Shown here: positions 21,526 to 32,988 of the stretch, in pieces
Numbering within the stretch: position 1 is the first letter of the stretch
How the letters are laid out: each line of letters starts with the position of its first letter
Assembly (NCBI RefSeq): GCF_024362695.1
Contig: NC_065424.1
Span: 7,194,786-7,258,785 of the forward strand
Length of the DNA: 64,000 bases
Reading direction: 5' to 3'
Origin: Pectinophora gossypiella
Lineage: Eukaryota; Arthropoda; Insecta; Lepidoptera; Gelechiidae
Position numbers and translations under genes: made by a program
The notes under the pieces: generated by a model
The model's input: only the letters and a program-made list of their open reading frames with translations
What the model was told of the DNA's origin: nothing
The model's database searches: none

Positions 21526-22480
21526 AAATTACAAATTGGCTCACGATTAATAACTTAAAAGTAAATATACAAATATACCTAAAACAAAATACATGCAATA
21601 CCGTACTTATAAAGGGAAACCATTGAAATTAAATATAAACTATGAAGGGCAACCGGTGGAAGAGGTTCAGAACATAACATTTTTGGGCATAACTATAGAC
21701 TGTCATTGTAATTGGAAAGCGCACGTAGATGGCGCCTGTTCTAAAGTAAATAGGTTTGTGTATGCGCTGAGACGGGTTAGCCAAATTGTCTCTGTTGAGG
21801 CCGCTATAATAGCCTATAACGGATATGTCAGTTCTGTATTACGCTATGGCATCATTATCTGGGGAAATTGTTGTCAAAGCGAGAATGTTTTTATAGTACA
21901 GAAAAGATGTCTTCGAGCTATCTTCGGCCTTAAAGTCACTGATTCATGTCGTCCATATTTTAGACAATATAAATTACTAACTTTGCCAAGTCTTTACATT
22001 TTAGATGTCTGTATTTTTGTTTATAAATACAAAAGTCTCTTTCAACAATGCCAAGAGGTCAGTACTCGTGTTCTGCGGTCTCAATACAGGCACAAGTTGT
22101 ATAAGCCATTGTCAAAATTAACGCTTGCCTCTAATAACTGCTTTCCCATGTGTATAAAAATATTTAATAAATTACCGGATACTTTCAAAGACTGCAAACT
22201 CAATAAGTTTCGCGTAGCAGTTAAACTCTGGCTTGCAGATAGATGCTTTTACAGCGTGAAAGAATATTTAGATTACAAATAACAGGTTTTATGTGTATAA
22301 TTGAAAGCATGTATTAAGTGTGTAGATTATTTGTAAAATTGATATTATTATTTGTTATTGTTTTTAAATAATCTGTGTGTATGCCTGAAAAGGCAGTATT
22401 TGGTGATACTCAATGAAAAATAACAGCTGTTTGTAACCTAAATACCATGCACAGAATAAATTTCATTTCATTTCATTTCA
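21526..22480 (+). mobile_element. 5'-truncated non-LTR retrotransposon (CR1/Jockey-like)
   Basis: An intact 229-codon frame (21593-22282) is the end of a non-LTR RT: ITNWLTINNLKVN before it, then FLGITIDCHCNWKAHVDGAC, RYGIIIWGNC, VQKRCLRAIFGL and KLPDTFKDCKLNKFR. A 3' UTR of about 180 bp follows, ending AATAAA plus TTTCATTTCATTTCATTTC. It separates gypsy Gag from gypsy protease, so it inserted into that element. The 5' junction lies near 21526; I see no clear target duplication. Confidence 0.8.
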
Positions 22481-22483
22481 AAA

Positions 22484-22870
22484 CGGTACAGTCAGCGGCG
22501 GAAGGCTGTAATCCGTGTGGAAATTACCGCCTTTGTGTGACGGACAGAAAAAGTGGTTTGAACTTTTTAATTGATAGTGGAGCAAATGTTTCAGTGTTGC
22601 CCCGATGGGCCTTAAATAATAAACAACGTCTCAAATAAAGTAATAGTTATAATTTGTATGCTATAAACGGAACACCAATAAAAACTTATGGTCTTATTAG
22701 TGTTTGACTTTAAATTGAGAAGAGCATTTCAATGGATCTTTGTGGTTGCAGATGTGAAACAACCAATAATCGGTGCGGACTTTTTGGTAAAATATAGATT
22801 ACTTGTAGCCAACCGACTTGATACGATAGTGAGACTTGATTTTCAAAAATTCTGGCGCGTACGCATATTT
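22484..22870 (+). pseudogene. Ty3/gypsy protease fragment
   Basis: LCVTDRKSGLNFLIDSGANV carries the aspartic protease DSG motif (about 22570), then NLYAINGTPIKTYG and FVVADVKQPIIGADFL in shifted frames. It continues the Gag fragment upstream of the LINE. Confidence 0.75.
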
Positions 22871-22993
22871 ACTTTTCGAGACGCAACCGGCATCGATCGA
22901 TCGTGAGACTATCTCTTTCTTGGAAAAAGGACACGCGGGCCCCTTCCGAACAAGTTTGAACTTGGCAGTCAATCACGACCACTGCATGTGAAG

Positions 22994-24769
22994 GATGGCT
23001 GCATTTTTTGGCGCGCAAACTCGCCCGGGTAAGTGTTTGGTTTTTCATTAAAATAATGCAATTTATATATATTTTACGTGCAATTTACTTACTTTAAGTA
23101 TTGTTTTATACCTATTTGTATGTAATTTGAACCTAGTATGCTTACTTAAGGATATATTGTGATTCAAAATCAAGGACACACGATCGTGTAGGTTAGGTGA
23201 TGCTTACTAAATAGGTATTCATAATTTTCTAGTACCTAAAAATGATTTTTCTGTACGTGTGATCGTGTTATTATGTTTTTTTTTTTCTATTTTTAGGAAA
23301 ACTTCTTACGGATAACTAAGTGGCACAAATATTAGCAGATGGTAATGACTCGGAAATTGAGGATTTTGCTGATCACGATGAAGAAGATATTGTTGCGAGT
23401 GTCTTACATCACCTAGAAGAGAGTGGAACTCGTTCTGGTGATGAGTCCCCTGAAGTGGATGAAGCAGCACCACCTATTCCAACAACATCGAGTAGCAGGG
23501 GATCATTTCTGGAAGAAGTAGCTAGGTGCACGAATTTATACCACTTTCGCAAAACGGGCGCTGAACTCAAGACTACCAGATTTGAAATAACAAAACTCTA
23601 TGCTGTTCATCTAACCATGGGCTGTATTCCCTATCCAAGACTTCCTTTTTACTGGAAAACTGGAATGAAACTGGAATTGATCAGCGACATCATGACCAGA
23701 GACAGATTTCTAACTCTTCGCAATGCACTTCACGTAGTCGAGAGTGACACGCCAACAGAAGCCGAAACAAATAATGCTTTGTAGAAGGTGCAACCTATGA
23801 TAAATAAGGTCAAAGAAACGTGTAACAGATTAGAGAGAACACCAGGATACTATTCGATAGACGAGCAAATGATACCTTTTACTGGTCGATGCAAACTACG
23901 CCAAGTAGTCAAAAATAAACCAAGGCCAGTAGGGCTCAAAAACTTTGTTTTGACGACCAGTGAGGGTCTAATGCTGGATTTTGCCATCTATCAAGGGGCT
24001 AAAACTATGTTCAGCGATACAACTCTTGGTTTGGGCCCGTCTGGTATTCTCCATCTTTCTCAGTATACCACCTGGCAGTTGTGTGTATCATGACAGATAT
24101 TTTACAACTGTTCCTTTGGCGGAAGAAATGGCGAAGCGAAACCTTCACAGCACTGGCACAATAATGCTGAACCGGATTCCTGATCGTTCCACAATCAATT
24201 TCAAGAAGGATATCAATATGGCTCGTGGTGAAACGCAGCAGTACGTCTGTAAAGACATTACAATCGTCAAATGGAAAGACAATAAGTCGGTTTTGATGGC
24301 ATCTAACTGCACGGGAGTTGGAGAAGCTACACTTGTGAAACGTTGGGACAAAAATACTAAAACCTACGTCAACATTTCGGCTCCAAAAGTGATAGAAGTC
24401 TATAATCAGAAGATGGGGGGTGTGGATGTTCTAGATCAACAAATAGAGTATTACAGGACGTTCATAAAAACCAGAAAATGGACTCTTAAAGTTCTCGTAC
24501 ATTTTATAGATCTCGCTTGTGTAAACGCTTGGAGGCTTTATAAAAACGACTGCACAGCTAATGGTTACCGCCGAAAGGATACATTGGCCTTACTAGACTT
24601 TCGCCTGGATGTAGCAGAATGTTTGAAGTGTCTTCCAGAATCAGAACGCAGAGAAGATGAACCTGAACCACAGGAACGTCAACGTAGTCAGCCCTTGAAA
24701 ATCTACAAACCTATAAGCATGCCTTCAACAGCCAAAAGACATGACGGGTACGATCATGCCTGTGTTTGA
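22994..24769 (+). pseudogene. piggyBac (PGBD-like) transposase, intron-containing, broken
   Basis: A possible first exon (MAAFFGAQTR) at 22994-23030 with a GTAAGT donor and a TTTTAG acceptor near 23297; then KLLTDN, a TAA, and AQILADGNDSEIEDF. The core follows: FEITKLYAVHLTMG, TRDRFLTLRNALHVV; a TAG at 23782-23784 where Trp is usual; GYYSIDEQM (first Asp 23860-23862). A frameshift lies near 24065, then YHDRYFTT (second Asp 24092-24094) and GGVDVLDQQIEYYR (third Asp 24425-24427). All three catalytic Asp codons remain. The frame ends at 24769; no C-terminal Cys-rich domain is seen. No TTAA-bounded ends found. It separates gypsy protease from gypsy RT. Confidence 0.85.
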
Positions 24770-25430
24770 TTATATTAAGGCACCGAGGGACCTGTCGTAT
24801 GGATTGTGGCAGTCGATCTAAAATAAAATGCGAGTAATGCGATGTCTACCTTTGTCTATCTCGTGACAACAATTGTTACAAACTTTTTCATAAGTCTTAA
24901 GAGAGTAAGACATCAATAAGATCTCATGTGATTCCAAAGTAGATTTAAGTACATTAAGGTAATGTTTTTGTTGATTTTTTATAAGTTTTATAGGTACCAA
25001 AAAAAAAGGATTAATAAGCTAAGCAAAGAAGAAATATTTTAGTTTTCTATTAAACCTGTTCATTGTTTTGTCAAAGAGTGTTTAAAAACTCTTTATCTTT
25101 AAGAAATGACTGATGACAATAAAGACTGTTTAATTAATTATTTTACTAATTATTAACAAACCATATCTCCAAACTAGACAGAACTCACATCTCGTGCTAT
25201 CTCCTAAGCCACACGCTTTATTTTTGATATGATACGAACGCATCCATGAAAAAGTCATGTGAGTTTTAAAGAAATCGGAGTAAATTATTTTTTTCGGTTG
25301 TAAAGGGGTAGATTTAAATGCACGCAGACTGGTGGATCAGGTAACAAATCTTAATATTATTGCTTCTATTTCGAACTCGAGAGAATGCACGATTAAAACT
25401 GTTGATGATAGTTATCCATATTATGATTTG
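24770..25430 (+). other. Likely 3' UTR and flank of the piggyBac relic
   Basis: AT-rich, with AATAAA at about 25117. No terminal inverted repeat identified. No reading frame. Confidence 0.4.
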
Positions 25431-25780
25431 TTATCTCAGTACATATAATTGTATACCAATGAATGAAAAAGATATTGAAAAAAAACAGCAGTAATAACAC
25501 CTTTTGGACTTTTTGAATTCCCTAGGATGCCGTTTGGTCTAAGGAATGCGGCACAGACATTCCAAAGATTTATGACTCATTTATTTATTTATTACGGACA
25601 ACTTACAAGCTACACTCTGCACATGCAAAGTTACAGACAATAAAAAAAAGATTAAGAGCTAGCTCAATTACAAGTAGTCACAGCATGCATCAAGTGTATT
25701 TCCAGGCTTAAATAATATCTTTTGCTATATCGATGATGTAATTATAGCTAGTAACGATATAAAGCAACATAAAAATCCCT
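25431..25780 (+). pseudogene. Ty3/gypsy reverse transcriptase fragment, split
   Basis: PMNEKDIEK and ITPFGLFEFPRMPFGLRNAA with QTFQRFM (about 25457-25573) are the RT palm. After an insertion the catalytic box resumes as FCYIDDVIIASNDIKQH (about 25721-25772). It is then cut off by MULE1. Probably the same element as the Gag and protease pieces upstream. Confidence 0.8.
25574..25715 (-). mobile_element. LINE 3' tail inserted between RT motifs
   Basis: About 140 bp whose complement ends GTTGTCCGTAATAAATAAAT, an AATA-repeat tail of CR1-like elements. It splits the gypsy RT just before the YIDD box. Confidence 0.55.
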
Positions 25781-26349
25781 CTCGGCGTTGGGGTCCTAAT
25801 TCCGAATTGGCCAAATTATATATTTGTCCAATTCTTTATTATACCCAATCTGTGTAGTCCTAGTTATAGATTTTACATATTCCGAATATTCCGAATTCTC
25901 TATTTTATCAATTATGAATTATACAAGTTCTTATTTTTCCGAAAAGTACAGTTAGAATAAATAATAATTACGACAGTAAACACAACAAAACATTTTTCTT
26001 TATTTTTAACTTAACAATATGCGCAACGGAAAGAATGCGTAAAATAAAATATAATCAATCACTTAAACCAGCATAACTTTTTTAAGCATTGTCCAGGTGT
26101 TATTTTCCCCTTTAACAAGTCTTCAATATATTTTTCAATTTTCGAATCTTTTATTATATATTTCGATCGTCTGTTTTTTCATTTACATAAACTTGTCCCT
26201 TCTTCACTTTCTTTGCAAAAAAATCTGCTTCCTTTTTTAGAAAATGAATATAAGTATTCGAAAAGATTGCTCTTTCCTATCTTTTTGTTTAAACGAAAGT
26301 GCCAGCCCTCGAGAGCGTTGGTTGTTCTGTGGCGCTCATTTGTACAACA

Positions 26350-27279
26350 TCACATGTTCATGCAGACTTTAGACATCCAATTTTTATTGAAATACTCTAT
26401 AAACTTTTCTGTTGGAGTGTCATCGGATGCTTTGTTTAAAATACATAACCATCCTTCGGGTATGTATTCGGCTGGCATCAAGGCTAAGTTAGAAGTCAGT
26501 CTAACGATCTTTCTGTGTTGTTTATCTATCAGCATGTTACATTTTTCTGCATTTCTCCAAATCGCTTTGGAGAAATGATAAAAACATCCCTTTACACGTA
26601 CACCCGGAAAAACTTTTTTAACGGCATTAATTATTGCCGTTTCCCAGTCACTTTTAAAATGAGATATTGAGACATTAAAATTTTCTTTCAGAATGCGAAA
26701 TACTTCTTCATAGGTACACTCTTTTTTGTTCGGCAATAAGCAAAAAAATATTGGTATGATAGATGTCAGCTCCCGAGAACTTCCGGTATCAATGTGAACT
26801 GTAAATAATTGTTCAAAAGGCGCAGGCACACTCTTAAAGGTTCCATCCGCTAAAAATAAATTTGCCTTTTTTAATAATTTTAGACATTTCCGTTTTCCAA
26901 ATATAAAAATTTTATGTTCTCCTTCACCTTCATATAAAAGAAAATTCTTCTTTAAGATATCAGGGATTTCTACTTCGTCAATCTTCTTAAATGTACATTT
27001 AGAAACATTATAAACATCTTTTCGTGCTGAATACAACGCATCTTTAACGGAGGAAAACGGCGGTACCTCGGCATTATTGCTGGAGTCTGAGTCACTGTCA
27101 AGTCCCTCCATGCACTCCTCGAATATTTTAGGCACTGACTTCCAATCCGTGCGACAACGATTCTTGCAAGAATTTAGGGCTTGTGATATTTTGTTTTTAA
27201 AGTAGTCCGGTTTACAAGTATGACTACTTTCTCGTAATACTGAATTCAATTCAAAATTTAATGTCACATAGTGTGACAT
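26350..27279 (-). CDS. MULE transposase, 5'-truncated
   Basis: An uninterrupted frame of 309 codons. The N-terminus keeps only the last part of a FLYWCH-like finger (ESSHTCKPD). A linker with an acidic Ser-rich patch (GLDSDSDSSNNAE) leads to the MULE catalytic domain: LFLADGTFKSVPAPFEQLF (first Asp), IPIFFCLLPNKKECTYEEVF, HFKSDWETAIINAV (second Asp) and VKGCFYHFSKAIWR. The end (ALMPAEYIPEGW) leads into a C-terminus that is cut short. A relative with the missing finger is at 44828. The open frame suggests a younger copy, but truncation at both ends makes activity doubtful. Confidence 0.8.
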   Translation of the reverse strand: MSHYVTLNFELNSVLRESSHTCKPDYFKNKISQALNSCKNRCRTDWKSVPKIFEECMEGLDSDSDSSNNAEVPPFSSVKDALYSARKDVYNVSKCTFKKIDEVEIPDILKKNFLLYEGEGEHKIFIFGKRKCLKLLKKANLFLADGTFKSVPAPFEQLFTVHIDTGSSRELTSIIPIFFCLLPNKKECTYEEVFRILKENFNVSISHFKSDWETAIINAVKKVFPGVRVKGCFYHFSKAIWRNAEKCNMLIDKQHRKIVRLTSNLALMPAEYIPEGWLCILNKASDDTPTEKFIEYFNKNWMSKVCMNM

Positions 27280-27299
27280 TAAGTGTGACTTAACAACTA

Positions 27300-27660
27300 G
27301 ACGTTTCGGCTATTGGGTGTTTTGATATTCAACATTATGACAGCTGCGCATATTATCTATTGGGTGTTTTGATAACTGGACATAATGACAAATTGACATT
27401 TTAACAATTTGTTGTTTTGACACATGGATGTTATGACAACTGGGCATTTTAACAATAGGATATTTTGACAAATGGACTTAATATCAGTTTGTCTTTTTAA
27501 CAATTTGGTTTTAAGTCACCTGGATGTTAAGACCACTGGGCATTTTAACAAAAGGACATTATTTCCTTGGCATTTTGACACATTGGACATTATGGCCCTT
27601 GGACGTATTGAGCTATAGACTTTTTAACGTCTGGGCATTATGACCCCTTGGACATTCTGC
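27300..27660. repeat. Degenerate tandem repeat, about 20-bp unit, at MULE1 end
   Basis: Around 17 variants of GGGCATTTTGACAAATGGA-like units: GGACATAATGACAA, GGGCATTTTAACAA, GGATGTTATGACAA, GGACATTATGGCCC. Regular spacing but high divergence. A similar array of 16-bp units sits at the same relative position in MULE2 (44568-44700). Confidence 0.8.
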
Positions 27661-27670
27661 CCTTTGGCCC

Positions 27671-28793
27671 AACATACCCCGGTGGGTATAAAAGTAGTTA
27701 ACTTCATTAAAAAGAGCGCACTCAATACTCGTCTATTCAAACAGTTGTGTTCTGACATGAACTCTGAACACGAAACTCTGCTTTTCCATACATTAGTTCG
27801 TTGGCTTTCGAAAGGAAACATGCTGTCGAGGTTATAATACGAACTAAGAGACGAAGTACAAATATTCTTAACTAACAAGGAAAACAAAGAGTTGCTAGAT
27901 CAGTTCTGTGACCCCAAATTTATAATACGTTTTGCTTATTTGGTCGACTTTTTTGCGCAAATAAATAAATTGAACCTTCAACTGCAAGGATCAGGAAATT
28001 TGAAGTTGCAAGGCATGAGCAACATATTTGCATATGAAGATAAAATCAGGGCGTTTATTGCTAAAATCGAGCTATGGATCAATAAGGTCGAAAGAAAAAA
28101 CTTTTCTGCATTTGATACGCTGAACCAAATTATTGACGGACAAGGTGCAGATATTAAAGAAGAAATTCAGAAGAACATGATGCTCCATTTGTCTAATTTA
28201 AAAAGTGAATTCAATCGCTATTTTCCTGACTGCGAGGACAAAAGTATTCAGAAACTGATCCGGAATCCTTTCATTGTCAATGTTTCCGAAGTCTCTGATG
28301 AAATTCAAGAAGAAGTGATCGAAATGCAACACGACACGAATTTAAAAGATACATTCGAATCAGGAATAAATCTTGAAGATTATTGGAGCCAAAAAGCAAT
28401 TTCTTTTCCACAGCTTCGAGACATTGCTATACGTTACCTTACTTTATTTTCATCGACGTATCTATGCGAGCAGGGGTTTTCGACGCTTCTGATTATTAAA
28501 AACAAGCATCGAAATCGGTTAGATGCCTCTGCCGACATGCGTTTAGCTTTGAGTAGCACTGAACCAAGAATTCAGAAGTTAGTAAAGAGTATGTAGTCAC
28601 AAAAATCACATTAAATTAAAATCTGTAACTTTTAGATTTTTTCCAAATAATAAATAAATGAGTGCTAATCATAAAATTGTGCTTGTTTTCTTTATCAAAC
28701 AACCCTTAATTTATGTAAACCAACTGGGTGGTCCCCGGCAAGACAAACATTTGGTAAAATGGTCCTTCATGACTAGAAGGTTAAGAATCACTG
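27671..28793 (+). pseudogene. hAT transposase (ZBED5/SCAND3-type), 5'-truncated, with 3' TIR
   Basis: One frame runs to 28596 with a single in-frame TAA at 27835-27837: LFKQLCSDMNSEHETLLFHT, VRWLSKGNMLSRL, then YELRDEV, FAYLVDFFAQINKLNLQLQG, and the C-terminal dimerisation block TYLCEQGFSTLLIIKNKHRN. After the stop comes a noncoding tail ending at 28793 in AGGTTAAGAATCACTG, the complement of a CAGTGATTCTTAACC hAT terminus. The N-terminal BED finger and first catalytic residues are missing. Confidence 0.85.
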
Positions 28794-28795
28794 TC

Positions 28796-29060
28796 TTAGA
28801 TGAACACCTTCACCTCGACTTTTCACGCGTTTATACAACGGTATTTAATAAGAGAAGCCCTAAGCTTTATAGGTGTACATCTCGAGTAATTCTCGCTGAA
28901 AGTAGATCAGAGTAACAAGATATTATAAAAAAATATCACGAGGGCAAAAACATCCACACTGGTATCCAGGAAACCTATAAGTACATTCGCAGGAATTATC
29001 ACTGGTCAAATACGAGCGACAACATACAGGATCTCATAAGTCTGGAACAATATCGAAGGA
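28796..29060 (+). pseudogene. Ty3/gypsy integrase N-terminal fragment (errantivirus-like)
   Basis: VYTTVFNKRSPKLYRCTSRV, ILAESRSE, a TAA, then YHEGKNIHTGIQETYKYIRR and NYHWSN: the His-containing half of the integrase zinc-binding domain. The Cys pair is degraded. The core is absent. Confidence 0.7.
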
Positions 29061-29545
29061 AGACAACAATGACTATGAAGACTGGAATTTTGTGGCTACT
29101 ACCCCAAGTTGGACAACACTCATATTATATGTGATCGATCGGAGCTAGAATTCTTTCATTACATACAGATAAAATCTAATTACCTACACCACAGAATTAA
29201 TATAGTAGGTACTACATAACTAGCTACGCTTTAAACTTGAGGAGGTAATTAGATAGACATTTATACGAACTTTAAGCCCAGTAATCAATCATAGTGATAA
29301 GTTAATACTCATTTTAGACAAAGAAAGGGATAGGTAATCAGTTCATCACCGAAATTATAAGACCTACTCTTTGTTTACTATTCAACAAGGGAAAATAATT
29401 CAATATAACGCAAACCTTCAATTGCAATAACCGATCATATTTAGTAAGGGACAAGAGGGGTACCATTTTCAAGTTCCTCAAATTAATCCTGTAACAGGTC
29501 TTGCATAACAAAAAGGTTTCATGCATAGATTGTTATGCCTAAAAC
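29061..29545. other. No recognisable feature
   Basis: AT-rich. GAGGAGGTAATTAG at about 29238 could be a polypurine tract and LTR edge of the adjacent gypsy scrap, but no partner is visible. Confidence 0.4.
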
Positions 29546-30590
29546 ATGATGATACGAGAAAACATCTTTAACGTTGTACAAAGATGCAAGCAACTGGCCA
29601 ATCAGTTTTACGTTGACGTGTACGTTAAAGTTGAAAGCGAGAGGTTACGGAACATGTCATTAAATCAAACGAAACTAAGAACAGATAATTACATCCAACT
29701 TCAAGACGCTGTGGCAAATGACGCTAATTGAAATCCAAATAACTTAGGTCGCATGGTCATTTTACCGTCTTCATTTGTAAATAGCCCGCGGTACTTACAC
29801 GAATATACTCAGGACGCGTTTGTTTATGTGCGTACACATGGTCGCCCTCCACTCATTCGTCATCTTTACTTGTAACCCAGCCTGGCCCGAAATAATCAAT
29901 GAGTTGATGCCGGGGCAAAGCGCAATAGATGATGTAGTGGCAAGAGTTTTTAGACTAAAAGTTAAAAAACTAATGGATGTAATTAATAAAGGCCGAGTGT
30001 TCGGAGAAGCGCGCTGCTTTATGTACTCTGTCGAGTGGCAGAAACGTGGACTGCCACATATCCATATATTATTGTGGTTAAAAGATAAGTTACGACCCGA
30101 TCAAATAGATAACATAATCAGCGCTGAAATCATCCATGACATTATTGTAAAAAATATGATTCACGGTCTATGCGGACTCGAAAATCCACAGTGCCCCTGC
30201 ATGGAAGACGGAAAATGCACAAAATATTTCCTCCCAAGTTAGTGAAAGAGACCACAACGACCACGGACCCGCAGTATCGTAGAAGAGCGCCAGCAGACGG
30301 AGGCCGAACAGCAACCGTTAAGCTCCGAAATGGTAGCTACGTTACGGTTGATAATAGTTGGGTAGTCCCCTATTCACCAATTTTATCAAAAATGTTTAAA
30401 GCCCACATAAATGTTGAGGCATGCAAATATATCTGCAAATATATAAACAAGGGTAGTGATCAAGCTATTTTTAATTTTAGAAATACTGAGTTTGTGAGAA
30501 AATTACCAAACCATGAATTACCTATTATGCTAAACTTTGGTAAAGAATTTCAATTTTATCGCATGTTGGTCAGGGTTTAATTTTAATCTT
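29546..30590 (+). pseudogene. Helitron Rep (HUH) domain, truncated
   Basis: Successive frames give FYVDVYVKVESERLRNMSLN, MVILPSSFVNSPRYLHEYTQ, VIFTCNPAWPEIINELMPGQ, YSVEWQKRGLPHIHILLWL with the HxH metal motif (about 30046-30062), and ACKYICKYINKGSD (about 30419-30455), where the catalytic tyrosines sit. These are the conserved blocks of the Helitron rolling-circle initiator. Three frame changes (near 29730, 29860, 30230). The helicase domain and Helitron ends are missing; it stops just before the Harbinger TIR at 30619. Confidence 0.88.
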
Positions 30591-30909
30591 TTCTTTTTGG
30601 CATAGCATTAAGGCTAAAATACACTTACAGTCCGCCTGCGGATATCAGCCTGTCAGTTAACCAGAAAAGATCACAGACACGCAGTTCCCCTGACGATTTT
30701 GTATCGACAGTCAATGCGAACCCAAAGTGTGTGGCCGCTTGCCGTCACCGGCCTGCGTCGGCAGGTAGCGGCCGGACAGTCCGTGATCTCAAGGCCGAAT
30801 CGAACACGCACTAGCAGGTAGTCGTCCGGCAGCCTTTCGGTCATAGTCACGTGTCAGTTAACCACCAACAGTTCATTGTTTTTCGACATCACAAATATTT
30901 TTTGGCAAA

Positions 30910-32988
30910 ATGGACAACAAACCGCAATTTATCACAAATTTTATAGAATTATATAGAACATTCCCTTGTATGTGGAAAGTTAAGGACGAAAGTTACCACA
31001 ATAGGAGTTTGAAAGATAATGCTTACGCCAAATTATTAGCATATTATCAAACCACAGTACCTTCAGCCACAATTGATACGGTGAAAAAAAAAAATTAATA
31101 ATTTAAAAAGTTCTTTCCGAAAAGAATTAAAAAAGGTAAGTGTGGCTTTTTTACCTATTTGATTTATCCTTTCATATTTTGTATTTTTGCACAAGTTGTA
31201 GCTCTCCGTAGCGCACACCTGGCACGGCGCTGCGAAGCGACTGAAGATAACAATTAATATATTCTTCTATCTAATTTTTTAGGTCAAAAACCAGAAGTCA
31301 GGATCATCAGCTGACGACGTATATACATCAAATTTGTGGTATTTTGACATGTTGATGTTCACCGCAGATCAAGAAATGCCACGGAATAGTATCGGAAGCG
31401 ACAGCATCGTTGATGAAAATGAAACAGTAAGTATTTTTTAAATATTTATTTCAATTTACAAAATTATATTGAAACGATACAGCTCCGTCATGCACGAAAT
31501 ATTCTTTGTATTTGTCACGATTTAATTTTGCGGTTTCACATACATTTCTGCTGTGCCCCTGTTGTAAGCTAGTCAGGGTATTATCTTCGCTTAAATCTCC
31601 ATGTACTCGTACAACCCTACCAAAATCTAAATCTTCAGTAATCAGTGCTCGAGTAGGTAGGTAATTGGCGTTTTCATTTTTCTTTAACAAATTGTGCAGG
31701 TAACATGAAGCTAAAACTATGTAATCAATTTTTTCTGGTTTCATATTGATTTCTGTATGTAAAACTCTAAATCGGCTAGATAATATGCCAAAAGCATTTT
31801 CTACTGTGCGTCGAGCTCTACACAAGCGATAGTTAAAAATGCGCTCTTCACGTGTTAAATTTCTTTGTGGATAAGGTTTAATAACATTTTCATGTAATGC
31901 AAAAGCATCATCGGCTACAAATACAAAGTTCATATTGTTTTTATTCATATTGTTAGGTGGTAAATTCAATTGCTTGTTTTGCAACTTCTTATAAAAACTA
32001 GTATACTCAATAACACCTCCATCTGATACTCTTCCATTACAGCCGATATCAACATATATAAATTCGTAGTCTGCATTTACAACTGCCATCAATACAATAC
32101 TAAAATAATGTTTATAGTTATAATAGTAAGATCCACTGTTTGCTGGTTTTCGAATTCTGATGTGCTTACCATCAATAGCACCTCCACAATTAGGAAAATG
32201 CCATCGACTTTCATAACCTTTTGCAATCTCTTGCCATTCTTCGATAGACGATGGTAACTGAAAAAAGAACATAACAAAAACAAACTATTACTATTTTTCA
32301 GTTTTGCGAAGATGATACACAAGTGCCCTCGCCGTCTACTACTAATTCATCATCACAATCGCTGCTGCCACCAAACTCGCCGCAGCCTTCCTCCCAATCA
32401 CAACAATCAACGCCTGCAGTGGTTTCCAAAAATTCTTTAGCAAATAAAAGGAAAAATGTATTACTTAATGAAGCTTACAAAGCCTTAAAAGAAGACGATA
32501 AGTATGATGGCATAGGACTGAATGTAGCGTGTAAGTTGCGACGTATGAACGAAGAGCAAAGGTTGTATGCAGAATTATTGATTAATAAAGTAATATTATA
32601 TGGAATGAAACATAGGCTGCAAGAAGAAACTAGTCTTTCTGTTCTTGTGCCCACACAGTCGCAAATTACACGTTCGTCGCATTTGACACAGGTAGCTTCA
32701 ACATCTACTGAAACTATTTTACAGCGTCAACCAATAAACCCATCTTCATCTGTTCTTGTGCCCACACAGTCGCAAATTACACGTTCGTCGCATTTGTCAC
32801 AGGTAGCTTCAACATCTACTGAAACTATTTTGCAGCGTCAACCAATAAACCCATCTTCATCTCAGTCAATATTACAAATATCTCCAGTGGGAATTGGAAC
32901 TTCCGAGACGGTTATAACTGATAATGAGCATTACGATGTATGTGATGATGACCTAACGCAATATGTACTTTTTAAAAACCAGGAATAA
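30910..32988 (+). pseudogene. Harbinger 1 MADF-domain protein, three exons, one homopolymer indel
   Basis: Exon 1 (30910-31135) from ATG 30910: FITNFIELYRTFPCMWKVKD is a MADF-type start. An 11-A run at 31084-31094 closes the frame, while one base fewer would continue as an alpha-helical NNLRSSFRKELKK. Donor GTAAG at 31136. Exon 2 (31283-31426; phase 0; SNLWYFDMLMF). Exon 3 (32302-32988; Ser/Pro/Gln-rich, then a BESS-like helix LNEAYKALKED and LYAELLINKVILYGMK). A 111-bp tandem duplication (period 32640 to 32751) repeats SVLVPTQSQITRSSHL. The role is expected to be binding element ends and nuclear targeting of the nuclease. Confidence 0.75.

Larger units (their letters stand above)
25785..27670 (-). 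mobile_element. MULE DNA transposon (MULE1) with tandem-repeat terminus
   Basis: Contains a MULE transposase on - and, beyond its 5' side, an array of degenerate units of about 20 bp (27300-27660). The opposite side (25790-25930) has looser repeats with TTGTCC and TTCCGAAT. Exact ends and target duplication not resolved; the right end merges with a hAT fragment. Confidence 0.6.

Noticed and set aside
22994..24769. Domesticated PGBD host gene
   Set aside because: All three Asp codons are kept and an intron is plausible, but it has two stops and a frameshift and sits inside a gypsy element.
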